Below, piece by piece: positions 1 through 8,731 of a DNA stretch of 59,962 bases (position 1 is its first letter; every line of letters starts with the position of its first letter). Below the pieces are notes generated by a model, which was not told where the DNA came from, searched no databases, and worked only from the letters and a program-made list of their open reading frames with translations. This stretch comes from Rhodococcus rhodnii. GTDB lineage: Bacteria; Actinomycetota; Actinomycetes; Mycobacteriales; Pseudonocardiaceae. Made by a program: the position numbers and the translations under genes. The stretch is from positions 1 through 59,962 of the forward strand of contig JOAA01000056.1 in assembly GCA_000720375.1 (NCBI GenBank). Reading direction: 5' to 3'.

Positions 1-237
1 ATCTCAAAGGAACCTCTCGACGAGGTTCAAAATAAAAGCTCTACTGGCTTTCAATAGATCGACACACTGTTGAGTTCTCAAACAACACACGCACACCTTT
101 TTAAACCGGCATTTAGCCGACCCGCAAAGGGGCTTGCACTGCAAAGTCTTTGTTTTACTCGGGTTTGCCACTCTACCAGGCTTCCGATTCGGCCCGGCGA
201 GGGGCCCAACTAGAAGCTCAGCTGGTTGGTGGCACGT
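1..237 (-). other. rRNA operon leader (pre-16S), runs off left edge
   Basis: Read on the minus strand, this stretch is the transcribed leader of an rRNA operon whose 16S gene should start just left of the window. Positions 67-82 give TTTGAGAACTCAACAG, the boxA-type antitermination sequence found in actinobacterial rRNA leaders. A 7-bp stem (10-16 with 22-28, five-base loop) lies closer to the expected 16S start. No 16S sequence itself is present, so the rRNA gene is inferred from the leader and its promoter. Confidence 0.75.
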
Positions 238-243
238 CGTAGA

Positions 244-272
244 ACTTTACTCGGTCCGATTCGCGGTGTCAA
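244..272 (-). promoter_or_regulatory. rrn promoter
   Basis: On the minus strand, TTGACA (267-272) and TAAAGT (244-249) are separated by exactly 17 bp, a near-consensus housekeeping-sigma promoter and much stronger than anything else in the window. It points into the boxA leader. The region between it and the next gene (273-397) shows no second promoter that I can support. Confidence 0.8.
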
Positions 273-397
273 ATCCGCTCGACCCGGTGGGCTGTTCCTG
301 CTCAAGTCTACCTGAGAGGCTTTCTGCCCTTCGCCGTCCCCGCCAGGCTCTTTCGTCCTGTTCCGTCCGGCTGTCCTTGCGACGGGGAGAAAGTTAC

Positions 398-3300
398 TCA
401 GGTGCCCGGTGCAATGTCAAATCGGCTGGTCAGCGGCCTGAGCCACAGGTTTCGCTCGCCCGCGGAGGACAGCACCTCGGCCATCTCGGCGAGCGGAGTC
501 GTCTGCTGGTCGCCGACGAACGCGGCTTCGTAGCCCCAAGTCCGGAACTCGCGAAGCGCGGTCAACGGGTCGTCGCCGAGCTCCTTCATCGCCGACGACG
601 AGAACGAGCAGATCACGTGCGGCCGGTCCCGCCTGAGCAACCGCACGAGACCACCCAGCGCCCGGTGCGTCCGGCCGGGCACATCGGCCTTGACCACGGA
701 CAACCTCGACTTCTTCAGCCCTGGCAACGCATCCAGCGCACGGTCCAGCCGGACCGAGTTCACCGTTCGCTCGGGTTCCCCTGTCCCAGGCCAGACGCTC
801 ACTCCGCCACCCAGGGCCGGGTCGGTGACGAGCGTCCCCTCGGTGTCCCATGCCGCCGCTTCGATCACAGTCAGCCGGTCGGCCAGGTGCTCGGGAGTGT
901 TCGCGGCGACGTTGCGTTTCAGCAGATCGACGGCCTTCGGGTCGGGTTCGACCGCGACCACCGCGCCAGAATTACCCATTCGTGTGAGCATCCGAAGTGT
1001 GTGGTAGCCCACGTACGCGCCGATGTCGAGGAAGACCCCGTCCGGCTCGATCAGCGAGTCGATCAGGTCGGCGACGGGTTGCTCCCAGACTCCGTTGCTG
1101 GACAACAGCGGCAGCATCGCGATGTCGTCCGACGGCAACCGCAGCAGGCCGGCGTCGCACAGCACGAGCGAGCTCCCGTCGACCCCGCCATGTACCCGTT
1201 CGTGTTCCCTCACGACGACCCGGCGCAGCGCGTCGGCGGTGCGGGTGGCGGCCGACGAGGCGCGGATGTTCTCGTCACGTTCACGCGATTGGGCGATGAT
1301 TCGGTCTTCGAGGCTCTCGATCCGGCGCAGCGCGGTGTCGAGCTGGTTGGTCAGCCGGTCGATCCGTGGATCGGGTCCGGCCGGTGCCTGCTCGACGCGC
1401 CGGGTCGCCGCCAGCTCCTCCTGGCGGCGCAGCACTTCCTTCGTCGACCGCTCGGTGGAGTCCACTATGGACCCGAGCATCGTCCGAACGTGGTTGTCGT
1501 AGTGGTTGAGCACCCTCAGTACGGCCTTGCGCAGCGCGGGTGCCATCGGGATCCGATGGCCCATCTCGACGTCCGGCTGCCGCAACAACGCGTGCCTGGC
1601 CGCCTGCAGCGGCGCGAACGGATCGGGCTCGCCCGCGACCTTGCGGCCGTGTTCGACCCGCCAGTTGCGGTACGCGTGCTCGACTCGTTCCCGCAACTGC
1701 TCGGCCGACTTCTCGACCGCGCGCACGCCGAGCACACGAGTCCGGCCGGCCGCCCCGATCTTGTCCGCCAGCGCGGTGTCCGGCGCGAGTTCACGCATCA
1801 ACCGCGCGGCATGCTGCACGTGTTCGGATTGACCGTCCACACGGGACGCGAACATGACACTGTCCGAGTCGAACAGCTCCGCGGCCACCCCGACGTTCGT
1901 GGTGATCAACGGAACACCCCTGGCGGCAACGGAACTGAGCTCAGAGGCTGTCGCGCATTGCTTGTCGTGCAACAAAACGACCCAGTCCGCCGCGTCAACG
2001 GCCAATCGGTGCGCGGATTCCGCTTCGACCAGACGGATGCGACGGTCGTGCGCGGTCGCCAACCGCAGGCGTTCGGCGGCAGCACGTTGGCCTGCCGCCC
2101 CACGAACGGCCAGGAACAAACTCACGTCCGAACGGTCCGGGAACGCGGCACGGAACGCGGCCACGACATCGGTCTCGTTGGAACAGCAACCCTCTTCGTG
2201 GTCGACAAAGCTCGTGAACACCGCGCCCGCGGGAACACCGAGGCTCGTCAGCGCTTCCGTACGCTCGTCCTCGTCCCGTTCCGCTTGATCGGGCACAGGC
2301 AACACGACGGCTTGCGCCCCCGGCGGTGCAGGCCACGGCACCCATACCTCGTCGGCGCCGACAGACGGCGGGGCGGGTTCATCACGGACCTGGATCACGT
2401 GCCGTTCGCGCGGCGGATCCGTCACGTCGTCACAGCACAACACCACGGGGTACCGCGCGTCCGACGCAATCGGCAGTCCCGACGCCCCCGCGCTCAGCCG
2501 TACGGACTCAGCGAGGGGACCGACACCGAGCACGGAGACGCCCAATTGGTCGACCAGCTCCACGCGTACAGCTGACGGCGCCGGTACGGCAACCGGATGC
2601 AACCGTCCCTGCAACACCCCTTCGGTCTCACACCAACGACGGAACTCGTCGGCGTTCGCACCGAACGGATCCGGGTAGCGCTCACGCAGCCATGGGTCGT
2701 CCTGCCACAACGCGCTCGCCCACCGCGTGCTTCCTGACAACCCGTCAACGGTGGCACAAGCCCAGCGCAGGAAGGCCTTCTCATCGTCGATCGCGGGCGG
2801 CGGCTCGTCCCCCATGATCATCGCGTCATGCCATGCCGCCCGGAATTCCGCGCGGAGTCCTTCCGGCAGAACGGTCCCGTCCGACAGACGCGCGAACGGC
2901 TTGCCCTTGCCCGCTATCCCGGCGTCGACGAGCTTTGCCCGGTAGTCGTCGCACAGCGTTTCCAACCCGGGCCGCTCGGACAACAGCGTGCGCGGCCGTT
3001 CGGTGATGTCCGCGGACAACAGCCACGGCTTCTTCGGATCGAAACCATGGAAATGCACCGTTCGCAGCATTACCGGCTCGCCAATTGGCACGGCCATCAC
3101 GCAATAGCCGTTGGTCAGCAGCTCGGCGTCGCGCTGGCCCGCGTTCCACACCGAAAGGCCGATCCCGACATCGCGGATGACGTGGTGTTTCGCCAGGGCA
3201 GGCAGGCCGTCGAGAAAACCGTCGACCGCTTCGGGCTTTCGGGCCGCGTGTTGCGCCCACGAGGTCAGCACGTCCTGCGCGCCCGGCCCGACCGCGAGGA

Positions 3301-3742
3301 ATCCCGGCTCGTAGACACCGGCTTCGATCAGGTCTTCCGGCGTCGGGGAGAGCCCGTCGTGCGGCAACGGGTGCAAGACCCGGGGCACCAAGGCAAAGTC
3401 GCCTTGTTTCAAGGCGTCCTTCACGATTGTGTCGACCGACGCGAGCACGAGCACGCACGGATCGAGGTACAGCACCGGCCCGTTGGCCAGCAACGTCTGC
3501 AACAGCCGCGGCCGCAGCACGGCCCGCATCTGCTCCGCGGTGTACGCGGTCGACAGCATCGCCAGCTCGGCCTCGTCGACGCCGATATCGGCCGGAGTCA
3601 GCACATCCCCGCCGGGTTCGCCGTCGACCAGCAGGATGTCGAACCGCGCACCGGGGTGGACGGCTCGGAACGACTCGGCTGTCACTCGGGCGGCGGGAAG
3701 CTGGTCGCTGGTCGCCACCGTGCACGCAGACACTTCGGTCAC
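398..3742 (-). CDS. glycosyltransferase-like / coiled-coil / FkbM methyltransferase fusion protein
   Basis: A protein of 1114 residues from a GTG start; no good ribosome binding site is visible. Residues 1-250 resemble GT-A type glycosyltransferases, but the usual YLDPD metal motif reads YLDPC (91-96), losing the second acidic residue. Residues about 390-690 look like a Rossmann-type, GT4-like domain. A helical and coiled-coil stretch covers about 740-850. The C-terminal 250 residues are an FkbM-type SAM-dependent methyltransferase with the motif DIGAYVGYH (906-914) and an acidic VAVEPD strand end. A role in cell-surface or secondary-metabolite glycan synthesis and O-methylation is inferred. 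It stands alone next to the rrn promoter. The domain fusion is certain from the reading frame; the substrate is unknown. Confidence 0.8.
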   Translation of the reverse strand: MTEVSACTVATSDQLPAARVTAESFRAVHPGARFDILLVDGEPGGDVLTPADIGVDEAELAMLSTAYTAEQMRAVLRPRLLQTLLANGPVLYLDPCVLVLASVDTIVKDALKQGDFALVPRVLHPLPHDGLSPTPEDLIEAGVYEPGFLAVGPGAQDVLTSWAQHAARKPEAVDGFLDGLPALAKHHVIRDVGIGLSVWNAGQRDAELLTNGYCVMAVPIGEPVMLRTVHFHGFDPKKPWLLSADITERPRTLLSERPGLETLCDDYRAKLVDAGIAGKGKPFARLSDGTVLPEGLRAEFRAAWHDAMIMGDEPPPAIDDEKAFLRWACATVDGLSGSTRWASALWQDDPWLRERYPDPFGANADEFRRWCETEGVLQGRLHPVAVPAPSAVRVELVDQLGVSVLGVGPLAESVRLSAGASGLPIASDARYPVVLCCDDVTDPPRERHVIQVRDEPAPPSVGADEVWVPWPAPPGAQAVVLPVPDQAERDEDERTEALTSLGVPAGAVFTSFVDHEEGCCSNETDVVAAFRAAFPDRSDVSLFLAVRGAAGQRAAAERLRLATAHDRRIRLVEAESAHRLAVDAADWVVLLHDKQCATASELSSVAARGVPLITTNVGVAAELFDSDSVMFASRVDGQSEHVQHAARLMRELAPDTALADKIGAAGRTRVLGVRAVEKSAEQLRERVEHAYRNWRVEHGRKVAGEPDPFAPLQAARHALLRQPDVEMGHRIPMAPALRKAVLRVLNHYDNHVRTMLGSIVDSTERSTKEVLRRQEELAATRRVEQAPAGPDPRIDRLTNQLDTALRRIESLEDRIIAQSRERDENIRASSAATRTADALRRVVVREHERVHGGVDGSSLVLCDAGLLRLPSDDIAMLPLLSSNGVWEQPVADLIDSLIEPDGVFLDIGAYVGYHTLRMLTRMGNSGAVVAVEPDPKAVDLLKRNVAANTPEHLADRLTVIEAAAWDTEGTLVTDPALGGGVSVWPGTGEPERTVNSVRLDRALDALPGLKKSRLSVVKADVPGRTHRALGGLVRLLRRDRPHVICSFSSSAMKELGDDPLTALREFRTWGYEAAFVGDQQTTPLAEMAEVLSSAGERNLWLRPLTSRFDIAPGT

Positions 3743-3810
3743 ACCACGAAAGTAGCGCGCCGAAGATCACGCTCGCGCCGGTGGCACCCCAACGCGTTCG
3801 TCGTCGCAGG

Positions 3811-5292
3811 TCAGCGAGGTTCGTGGCCGAGGATGCGGTGAAGCGCCGCGTGCAAGCCGACAGGTTGCCCATGCCAGGCAACGAACCCGTCCGGGCGCAC
3901 GAGCACTGCTTCGCCAGGCGGGACGACGTCAGATACTTCGTGTACACGGATGCCGGGGTCATCTACCTGCAACGGCGTTGCGGACAGCACTGACCAGCGC
4001 GCACCGATCAAGTCCAGCGTCGAGACGTTCGGTTCCACCCAATGGTGTGGGAAGCGGTAACCCGGCCTCGGCACGTCCGTCAAAACGTCGGCCTCCGACG
4101 GCCCGTCATCGATGATCGCGCCGGATCGGTAGCCGTAGAACATCATTCCGCGCAGATAGTCGATCGCGATCGCTTCGTACATCTGGTCCGGGTTCTGGTT
4201 CTGGTAGCCCTCGTGCATCCGCTGGGACAACGCGAGAGCGGCTTCCACGGCGGACAGGCGTTCCGGCTCGTAGCTATCCAAAAGGGACGGTGCCGCTTGC
4301 CCGGCGAGCACGGCGGCGATCTTCCACGCCAGGTTGTGGCCGTCCTGAATGCCGGTGTTCATGCCGAGCCCACCGGCGGAACTCTGCACATGTGCGGCGT
4401 CACCGACCAGGAACACGCGGCCGTGCCTCAACTTCGAGGCAATACCGAGCGCCGCTTCCCACGCGTTGACGGCGTGCAGGTCGATATCGATCCGGTCATC
4501 CCCGATCGCGGCACGCAGCAATTCCACGGTTTTCTGCTCGGACAACTCGGCCAGCCCCTCGGGCTTGCCCGGGTAATCCATGATGTGCGACGACCACTGG
4601 TCCTTGCCGTTCTTCGAAAACAGCGTCGCGTACACATGCTCGTTGCGCACGAAACAAGCACCGGTGCCCCACTCGTTGACGACGTCACCCAGGTCGGCGC
4701 GGAAGAAAGCGGTGTTCAGGCTGGCGACCACGCGCCGGTCCGGCACGGTGATGCCCAGCCGCTCGCGGACGTCACTTCCCGCGCCATCGGCTGCTATCAA
4801 GTAGTCCGCCACGATCTCTTCCGGTTCTCCAGACCGGGTGTCGACGACGTGGGCGTGCACCTTCGAATCACGTAGGTCGAAATCACGCAACCGCACCCCG
4901 AACCGGACTGTGCCTTCGTCCAGGTGGTCCAGGGCGAGTTTCTGCACTTCCAGCTGGGTCACACTGCGCCGGACGTCGACCGGAGTGCAGGTCTCCAAGC
5001 GTGCGGCATAGCGCTGCGGCAGCCCGCTGACGTGCTGCACCGCGCCGAAAGCACGGTCTTTGAAGACAGATTTCATCGGCGCCCCAGCGGACCAGCCGAA
5101 CTGGTCGAGTGCGGGCCCCAGCCCGATCGACCGGAACAGCTCGAACGTACGCACGCTCGCATTGGCTCGTGGCGGCGCGGTGGTCGGGTCACGTTTGTCG
5201 ATCACCAATGCCCGTACGCCCCAATGTGCGAGGAACAAGGCCGTGGAAAGGCCGACAGGTCCAGCGCCGACCACCAACACAGGAGTTCTCAT
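3811..5292 (-). CDS. FAD-dependent aromatic monooxygenase
   Basis: A group A flavoprotein hydroxylase (PgaE/rifampicin-monooxygenase type fold) of 493 residues. The N-terminal GAGPVGL dinucleotide-binding motif, the middle DGAGSDVRERL motif and the GDAAHVQSSAGGLGMNTGIQD flavin/ribityl motif are all intact. It would hydroxylate an aromatic substrate with NAD(P)H and oxygen. The frame is open to a TTG at 5301, but ATG at 5292 starts exactly at the conserved strand and is preferred. A MerR gene lies divergently 47 bp away, with a palindrome between them, so regulation by that protein is likely. The substrate cannot be read from sequence. Confidence 0.88.
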   Translation of the reverse strand: MRTPVLVVGAGPVGLSTALFLAHWGVRALVIDKRDPTTAPPRANASVRTFELFRSIGLGPALDQFGWSAGAPMKSVFKDRAFGAVQHVSGLPQRYAARLETCTPVDVRRSVTQLEVQKLALDHLDEGTVRFGVRLRDFDLRDSKVHAHVVDTRSGEPEEIVADYLIAADGAGSDVRERLGITVPDRRVVASLNTAFFRADLGDVVNEWGTGACFVRNEHVYATLFSKNGKDQWSSHIMDYPGKPEGLAELSEQKTVELLRAAIGDDRIDIDLHAVNAWEAALGIASKLRHGRVFLVGDAAHVQSSAGGLGMNTGIQDGHNLAWKIAAVLAGQAAPSLLDSYEPERLSAVEAALALSQRMHEGYQNQNPDQMYEAIAIDYLRGMMFYGYRSGAIIDDGPSEADVLTDVPRPGYRFPHHWVEPNVSTLDLIGARWSVLSATPLQVDDPGIRVHEVSDVVPPGEAVLVRPDGFVAWHGQPVGLHAALHRILGHEPR

Positions 5293-5307
5293 GCCCGCCA
5301 AGGTGCA

Positions 5308-5327
5308 CGCTCAAGCCGACTTGAGCG
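5308..5327. promoter_or_regulatory. palindromic operator of the MerR-type regulator
   Basis: CGCTCAAG-CCGA-CTTGAGCG is a perfect 20-bp palindrome (8-bp arms, 4-bp centre) between the divergent monooxygenase and merR genes. The core CTCAAG-N4-CTTGAG matches the half-sites known from the SoxR box and related MerR family operators. It lies 12 bp before merR and 15 bp before the monooxygenase start, so it overlaps the promoter or start region of both. Confidence 0.7.
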
Positions 5328-5339
5328 CAAGATGGCAGT

Positions 5340-5744
5340 GTGCGTTATTCGATCAGTGAAGTGGCCAAGTGCTTTGGGATCCGGGTGTCGGCTTTGCGCT
5401 ACTACGACGAACTCGGGCTGCTGCCTCCTGCCGAGCGCCGAGGGACCGTCCGCTATTACGGCGAGGCGGAGCTACGCAGGCTTGTCCTGATCCAGACCCT
5501 GCACAACCAGGGCATGGTGAGCCTCGCCGACACCGCCACACTGATCGACGACAGTCGGCAGTCCGGGCGGGACGTGCTGACCGCGTGCGTCGACACGATC
5601 AGCACCCGGATATCCGAGCTCAAGGCAGCTCAGCAGGTACTGGAGCACATGCTGAGCTGCCCGCGGCCGGAACCGCTGCGGGACTGCCCGCACCTCCGGG
5701 CCGGTCTCGAGGACGGCGTTCGCGCCGCGCTCAGCCGATCGTAG
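5340..5744 (+). CDS. MerR family transcriptional regulator
   Basis: 134 residues from a GTG start. The N-terminal winged helix (YSISEVAKCFGIRVSALRYYDELGLL) is the MerR signature, followed by the helical dimerisation segment. The C-terminal part has cysteines in LSCPRPEPLRDCPHL, but not the C-x2-C-x-C-x5-C arrangement that holds the SoxR iron-sulfur cluster. It is therefore more likely a small-molecule or drug sensor. It is divergent from the FAD monooxygenase and shares a SoxR-box-like palindrome with it, so autoregulation and control of that gene is the obvious model. The 3' end overlaps the convergent amidase gene by 14 nt. Confidence 0.88.
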   Translation: MRYSISEVAKCFGIRVSALRYYDELGLLPPAERRGTVRYYGEAELRRLVLIQTLHNQGMVSLADTATLIDDSRQSGRDVLTACVDTISTRISELKAAQQVLEHMLSCPRPEPLRDCPHLRAGLEDGVRAALSRS

Positions 5745-7260
5745 GCAGGAACTTCGGTGCTTTGCGGGCGTGCGTGGCCTGTTCGAAGGCGTACGCGAAC
5801 GACAGGACTTCGCCGTCCGCCCAACGGCCTGCCATGAACGAGATGCCGACCGGGAGCGGTCCGATGAACCCGGCGGGCACCGTCACGTCCGGATAGCCGG
5901 CGACCGCCGCCGGCGTCGACGACGGGATGATGTCGTTGTCGCCGGTCGCGCAGTTGGTCTTCCAGGCGGGCGGGTTGGTCGGTGCGGCGATCGCGTCGAG
6001 CCGATGGCGTGCCAGCGTTTCGTCGATCGAGCGTTTCGCCAGCTGGGTCAGCTCCCGGCGACCGGCCAGATAGCCGGGGTCGTTCGGGCCCGGTGCCGCG
6101 AGTGCCATTTCGAACAGTTCCTGGCCGGGGAAACACGTCCGTTCGAGCGGGTCGTTCCGGTTGTACTCGATCAGCGCGGCCAGATCTCGTGGACCGTTGC
6201 GGGTGGCCAGGTACTTGTCGATGTCCCGGTGGAACTCGGTGAGCAGCGCGGGGAACTCGAGTTCGGCGATGCGTTGCTGGTACGGCATTTCGACCTCGAT
6301 GACGTGCGCGCCTTGGGCTCGCAGCGAGGCCGCTGCCGCCGTCATCACACGGTCGACGTCCGGGCCGAGGACGGGCAGCCGCCACAGGCCGATCCGTGCT
6401 CCCTTGAGCGAGTCCTTGGAAAGCCGGTAGTGACGTGGGTGATCGCGCGGGATCGCCTTGGTGGCGGCGTCGGCGGGATCACGGCCCTGGATGACCGCGA
6501 GGGTGATGGCGGAGTCGATGACGTTACGGCTCATCGGCCCGGTCGTGTCCTGCTCGGCCGAGATCGGCACGACACCGGCGCGGCTGACGAGTCCGAGGGT
6601 GGGTTTGTGGCCGACGACCCCGGTCATTCCTGCCGGGCACACCACGGATCCGTCGGTCTCCGAGCCGATCGCGACCTGCGCCAGCGAAGCCGCGACAGCC
6701 GCGCCCGAACCTGAGGACGATCCACAAGGGTTGCGGTCCAGGACGTACGGGTTGTTGGTCTGGCCGCCCACCGCTGACCAGCCCGAAGTCGGTTTGGCGG
6801 AGCGGAAGTTCGCCCACTCGGACATGTTCGCCTTGCCGAGGATCACCGCACCCGCGGCCCTGAGCCGCTGGACCTGGAACGCGTCCTTGGCAGGCGGTGT
6901 GCCCAGCAACGCGCGCGAACCCGCGGTCGTCTGCAAACCGCGTGTGTCCACGTTGTCCTTGAGCAAGATGGGAATGCCGTCAAGCGGACCACGCAGTTGC
7001 CCGGCACGACGGCGCCGGTCGCTGGCGCGGGCCTGCTCGGTGGCGGTCGGATCGACCAGGATCACCGAGTGGAGTTTGTCGTCCACCGCACGGATCCTGG
7101 CGAGATAACGCCCGGTCAGCTCCACCGCGGTCAGCTTGCCGCGGTCCATTCGCAGTTGCAGCTCGGGAATCGTCGCCCGGTCCAGGTCAAGGCCCTGGGA
7201 CGCGTTCGCCGGAACCGCCATCGTTGCCAGCAGCACACATGGGATCACCAAGCGCAGCAC
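5731..7260 (-). CDS. secreted amidase (amidase signature family)
   Basis: An amidase-signature hydrolase of about 509 residues with the Ser-cisSer-Lys machinery: lysine in PILLKDNVDT (about residue 101), the CGSSSGSGAA loop, and the nucleophile serine in SETDGSVVCPAG (about 205). These enzymes hydrolyse amides such as peptide amides or aryl amides. The frame is open to 7611, but the upstream part runs through the divergent sigma-factor gene. I chose GTG at 7260 because GGTGGA lies just upstream and translation then opens with a clean signal peptide (LRLVIPCVLLATMAVPANA, cleavage after ANA). GTG at 7272 is an alternative. The product should be exported. Gene order gives no substrate. Confidence 0.85.
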   Translation of the reverse strand: MLRLVIPCVLLATMAVPANASQGLDLDRATIPELQLRMDRGKLTAVELTGRYLARIRAVDDKLHSVILVDPTATEQARASDRRRRAGQLRGPLDGIPILLKDNVDTRGLQTTAGSRALLGTPPAKDAFQVQRLRAAGAVILGKANMSEWANFRSAKPTSGWSAVGGQTNNPYVLDRNPCGSSSGSGAAVAASLAQVAIGSETDGSVVCPAGMTGVVGHKPTLGLVSRAGVVPISAEQDTTGPMSRNVIDSAITLAVIQGRDPADAATKAIPRDHPRHYRLSKDSLKGARIGLWRLPVLGPDVDRVMTAAAASLRAQGAHVIEVEMPYQQRIAELEFPALLTEFHRDIDKYLATRNGPRDLAALIEYNRNDPLERTCFPGQELFEMALAAPGPNDPGYLAGRRELTQLAKRSIDETLARHRLDAIAAPTNPPAWKTNCATGDNDIIPSSTPAAVAGYPDVTVPAGFIGPLPVGISFMAGRWADGEVLSFAYAFEQATHARKAPKFLPTIG

Positions 7261-7347
7261 GCCATCCACCACACTCGCAGACACGCGTGCGGTCAACCCG
7301 ACGAACGAAGGGCAACCCCAACGGGCAGGAACGGAGTTCGAAGGGAT

Positions 7348-7875
7348 ATGAGACTCCACGGTGGTTCCCGTGAGCTGGACCCAGCGTTCGAGGATTTCGT
7401 CCGCAGCCGATCGGCTTCGTTGCTGCGGACGGCGTTCCTGCTGGTCGGCGACCGTGGTCACGCCGAGGACCTGCTGCAGACCACATTGCTGCGGGTCGCG
7501 TGGCGCTGGTCGGCTGCCAGTGAGCAGCCCGAAGCCTATGCGCGCCGTGTGCTGGTCAACCTGACCCGTGATCGCTGGCGGCTGCTGGGCCGCCGGGTAC
7601 GGGAACGACACCAGTCCGAACTGCCCCAGCTGCCGTCACCGGACGCGAGCCAACGGATCGCCGACCGGGAAGCACTTGTCCAGGCGTTACGTCGGCTGCC
7701 GACACGGCAACGCGAAGTCATCGTGTTTCGGTTCTTCGCGGATCTGACGATCACCGACACAGCCCGTGTCCTCGGGTGCAACGAGGGCACGGTCAAGGCG
7801 TACACCAGCCGTGCCTTGAACCGGTTGCGTGAACTGCTGGGGGAGTCGCAAGAAATCGAGGTACAGAACTCATGA
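7348..7875 (+). CDS. ECF sigma factor, SigE family (actinobacterial type)
   Basis: 175 residues. The opening FEDFVRSRSASLLRTAFLLVGDRGHAEDLLQ is region 2 in the form typical of the actinobacterial SigE-type group. Region 4 (LPTRQREVIVFRFFADLTITDTARVLGCNEGTVKAYTSRAL) follows. ATG 7348 is the start; GGAG and AAGGGA lie directly upstream. Its stop codon overlaps the start of the next gene (ATGA), which encodes a membrane protein, the usual arrangement of an ECF sigma factor with its anti-sigma or accessory partner. Promoter recognition is unknown. Confidence 0.9.
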   Translation: MRLHGGSRELDPAFEDFVRSRSASLLRTAFLLVGDRGHAEDLLQTTLLRVAWRWSAASEQPEAYARRVLVNLTRDRWRLLGRRVRERHQSELPQLPSPDASQRIADREALVQALRRLPTRQREVIVFRFFADLTITDTARVLGCNEGTVKAYTSRALNRLRELLGESQEIEVQNS

Positions 7876-8693
7876 TGACCGAGGACGACCTGCGCGATCG
7901 GTTGCGTGCCGCGACAGCCGATCTCACTCCACACGACGATCTGCTCGAGTCGCTGGCGGACAAGCACGCGCGCCAGCACAAGCGGGCTCGGCGAGGCTTG
8001 ATCGGTGGTTCGGTCGCTGCCGGCGCAGTGGCGGCCGCGGTGCTGAGCATCGCAGTGATAGCCGCGGTGCTGGGCGCACTGTTCACGCACACTCCAGCTG
8101 CGGTGACGGTTGATCCGGCCACGCTCACCGAGGCCGAGATCCTTGCCAAGGCTCGTGAAGCGGACGCCGCGGCGCAGGGCATGATCGTGAACTTCACCAC
8201 CGAGGGCGCCAGCTGGCCGAAATCCGAGAGCTGGGCGCTGCGGTCAGAACGACTCGGCCGGGTGATCCAGCTGGGCGTCAGCGACATGATGGTGACGCCC
8301 GACCGCCGGGAACTGATCGACTTCCATCGCCGGACGGTGACGACCTTCCGGGGTGGCTCCAACAGTGACGTCGTCCCGTCGGTGTCCGCGTCCGGCACAG
8401 GCGATCCTGGCAAGGCGCTGCGGAACGACACCATCCAGGTCATCGGCGTGGGTGCCGAGATCCACCTGCGCGGCAAAATCTTCGAACACCTGCAGACCGT
8501 GGACATCTGGCTTGATCGTGACACGTTCCTGCCCACCCGCTCGGTGCAGGGCGTGCTGACGATCACCTACAAGTGGCTGCCCACGACCGCGGAGAACCGC
8601 AAGAACCTGGTGCATGAGGCGCCAAGGGACTTCACCTACGAGGACTTCCCGCCGCTCGGGAGCCCGATCCCGGGTACACCGCCCACCAAGTGA
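7872..8693 (+). CDS. single-pass membrane protein, probable sigma-factor partner
   Basis: 273 residues, translationally coupled to the sigma factor by an ATGA overlap. A short basic cytoplasmic region (1-43) precedes one transmembrane helix (about 44-66, GGSVAAGAVAAAVLSIAVIAAVLGALF), leaving a ~200-residue outer domain. No zinc-binding anti-sigma HxxxCxxC motif is seen, so a classical ZAS anti-sigma factor is not supported. In the SigE-type group such two-gene operons with a membrane protein are common. A role in sensing or holding the sigma factor is inferred from position only. A strong terminator follows. Confidence 0.7.
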   Translation: MMTEDDLRDRLRAATADLTPHDDLLESLADKHARQHKRARRGLIGGSVAAGAVAAAVLSIAVIAAVLGALFTHTPAAVTVDPATLTEAEILAKAREADAAAQGMIVNFTTEGASWPKSESWALRSERLGRVIQLGVSDMMVTPDRRELIDFHRRTVTTFRGGSNSDVVPSVSASGTGDPGKALRNDTIQVIGVGAEIHLRGKIFEHLQTVDIWLDRDTFLPTRSVQGVLTITYKWLPTTAENRKNLVHEAPRDFTYEDFPPLGSPIPGTPPTK

Positions 8694-8699
8694 AGAACC

Positions 8700-8729
8700 G
8701 GGGCCCTCGCGGGTGTGAGGGCCCCTTTT
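8700..8729 (+). terminator. rho-independent terminator
   Basis: GGGGCCCTC (8700-8708) pairs perfectly with GAGGGCCCC (8717-8725) across an 8-base loop and is followed by TTTT. It ends the sigma-factor operon. The same hairpin lies just beyond the stop of glnA2 on the other strand, so it may serve both convergent transcripts, although the T-run favours the plus direction. Confidence 0.85.
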
Positions 8730-8731
8730 CC

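Noticed and set aside
134..2575. 813-codon frame on the plus strand
   Set aside because: It is the antisense shadow of the glycosyltransferase/FkbM gene and the rrn promoter region; its product is Arg/Gln/His-rich with no domain, as usual for shadow frames in high-GC DNA.
5340..5744. Calling the MerR protein SoxR
   Set aside because: The operator looks SoxR-like, but the protein lacks the four-cysteine iron-sulfur motif.
7872..8693. Calling the sigma partner a zinc anti-sigma factor
   Set aside because: The HxxxCxxC motif of that family is absent.
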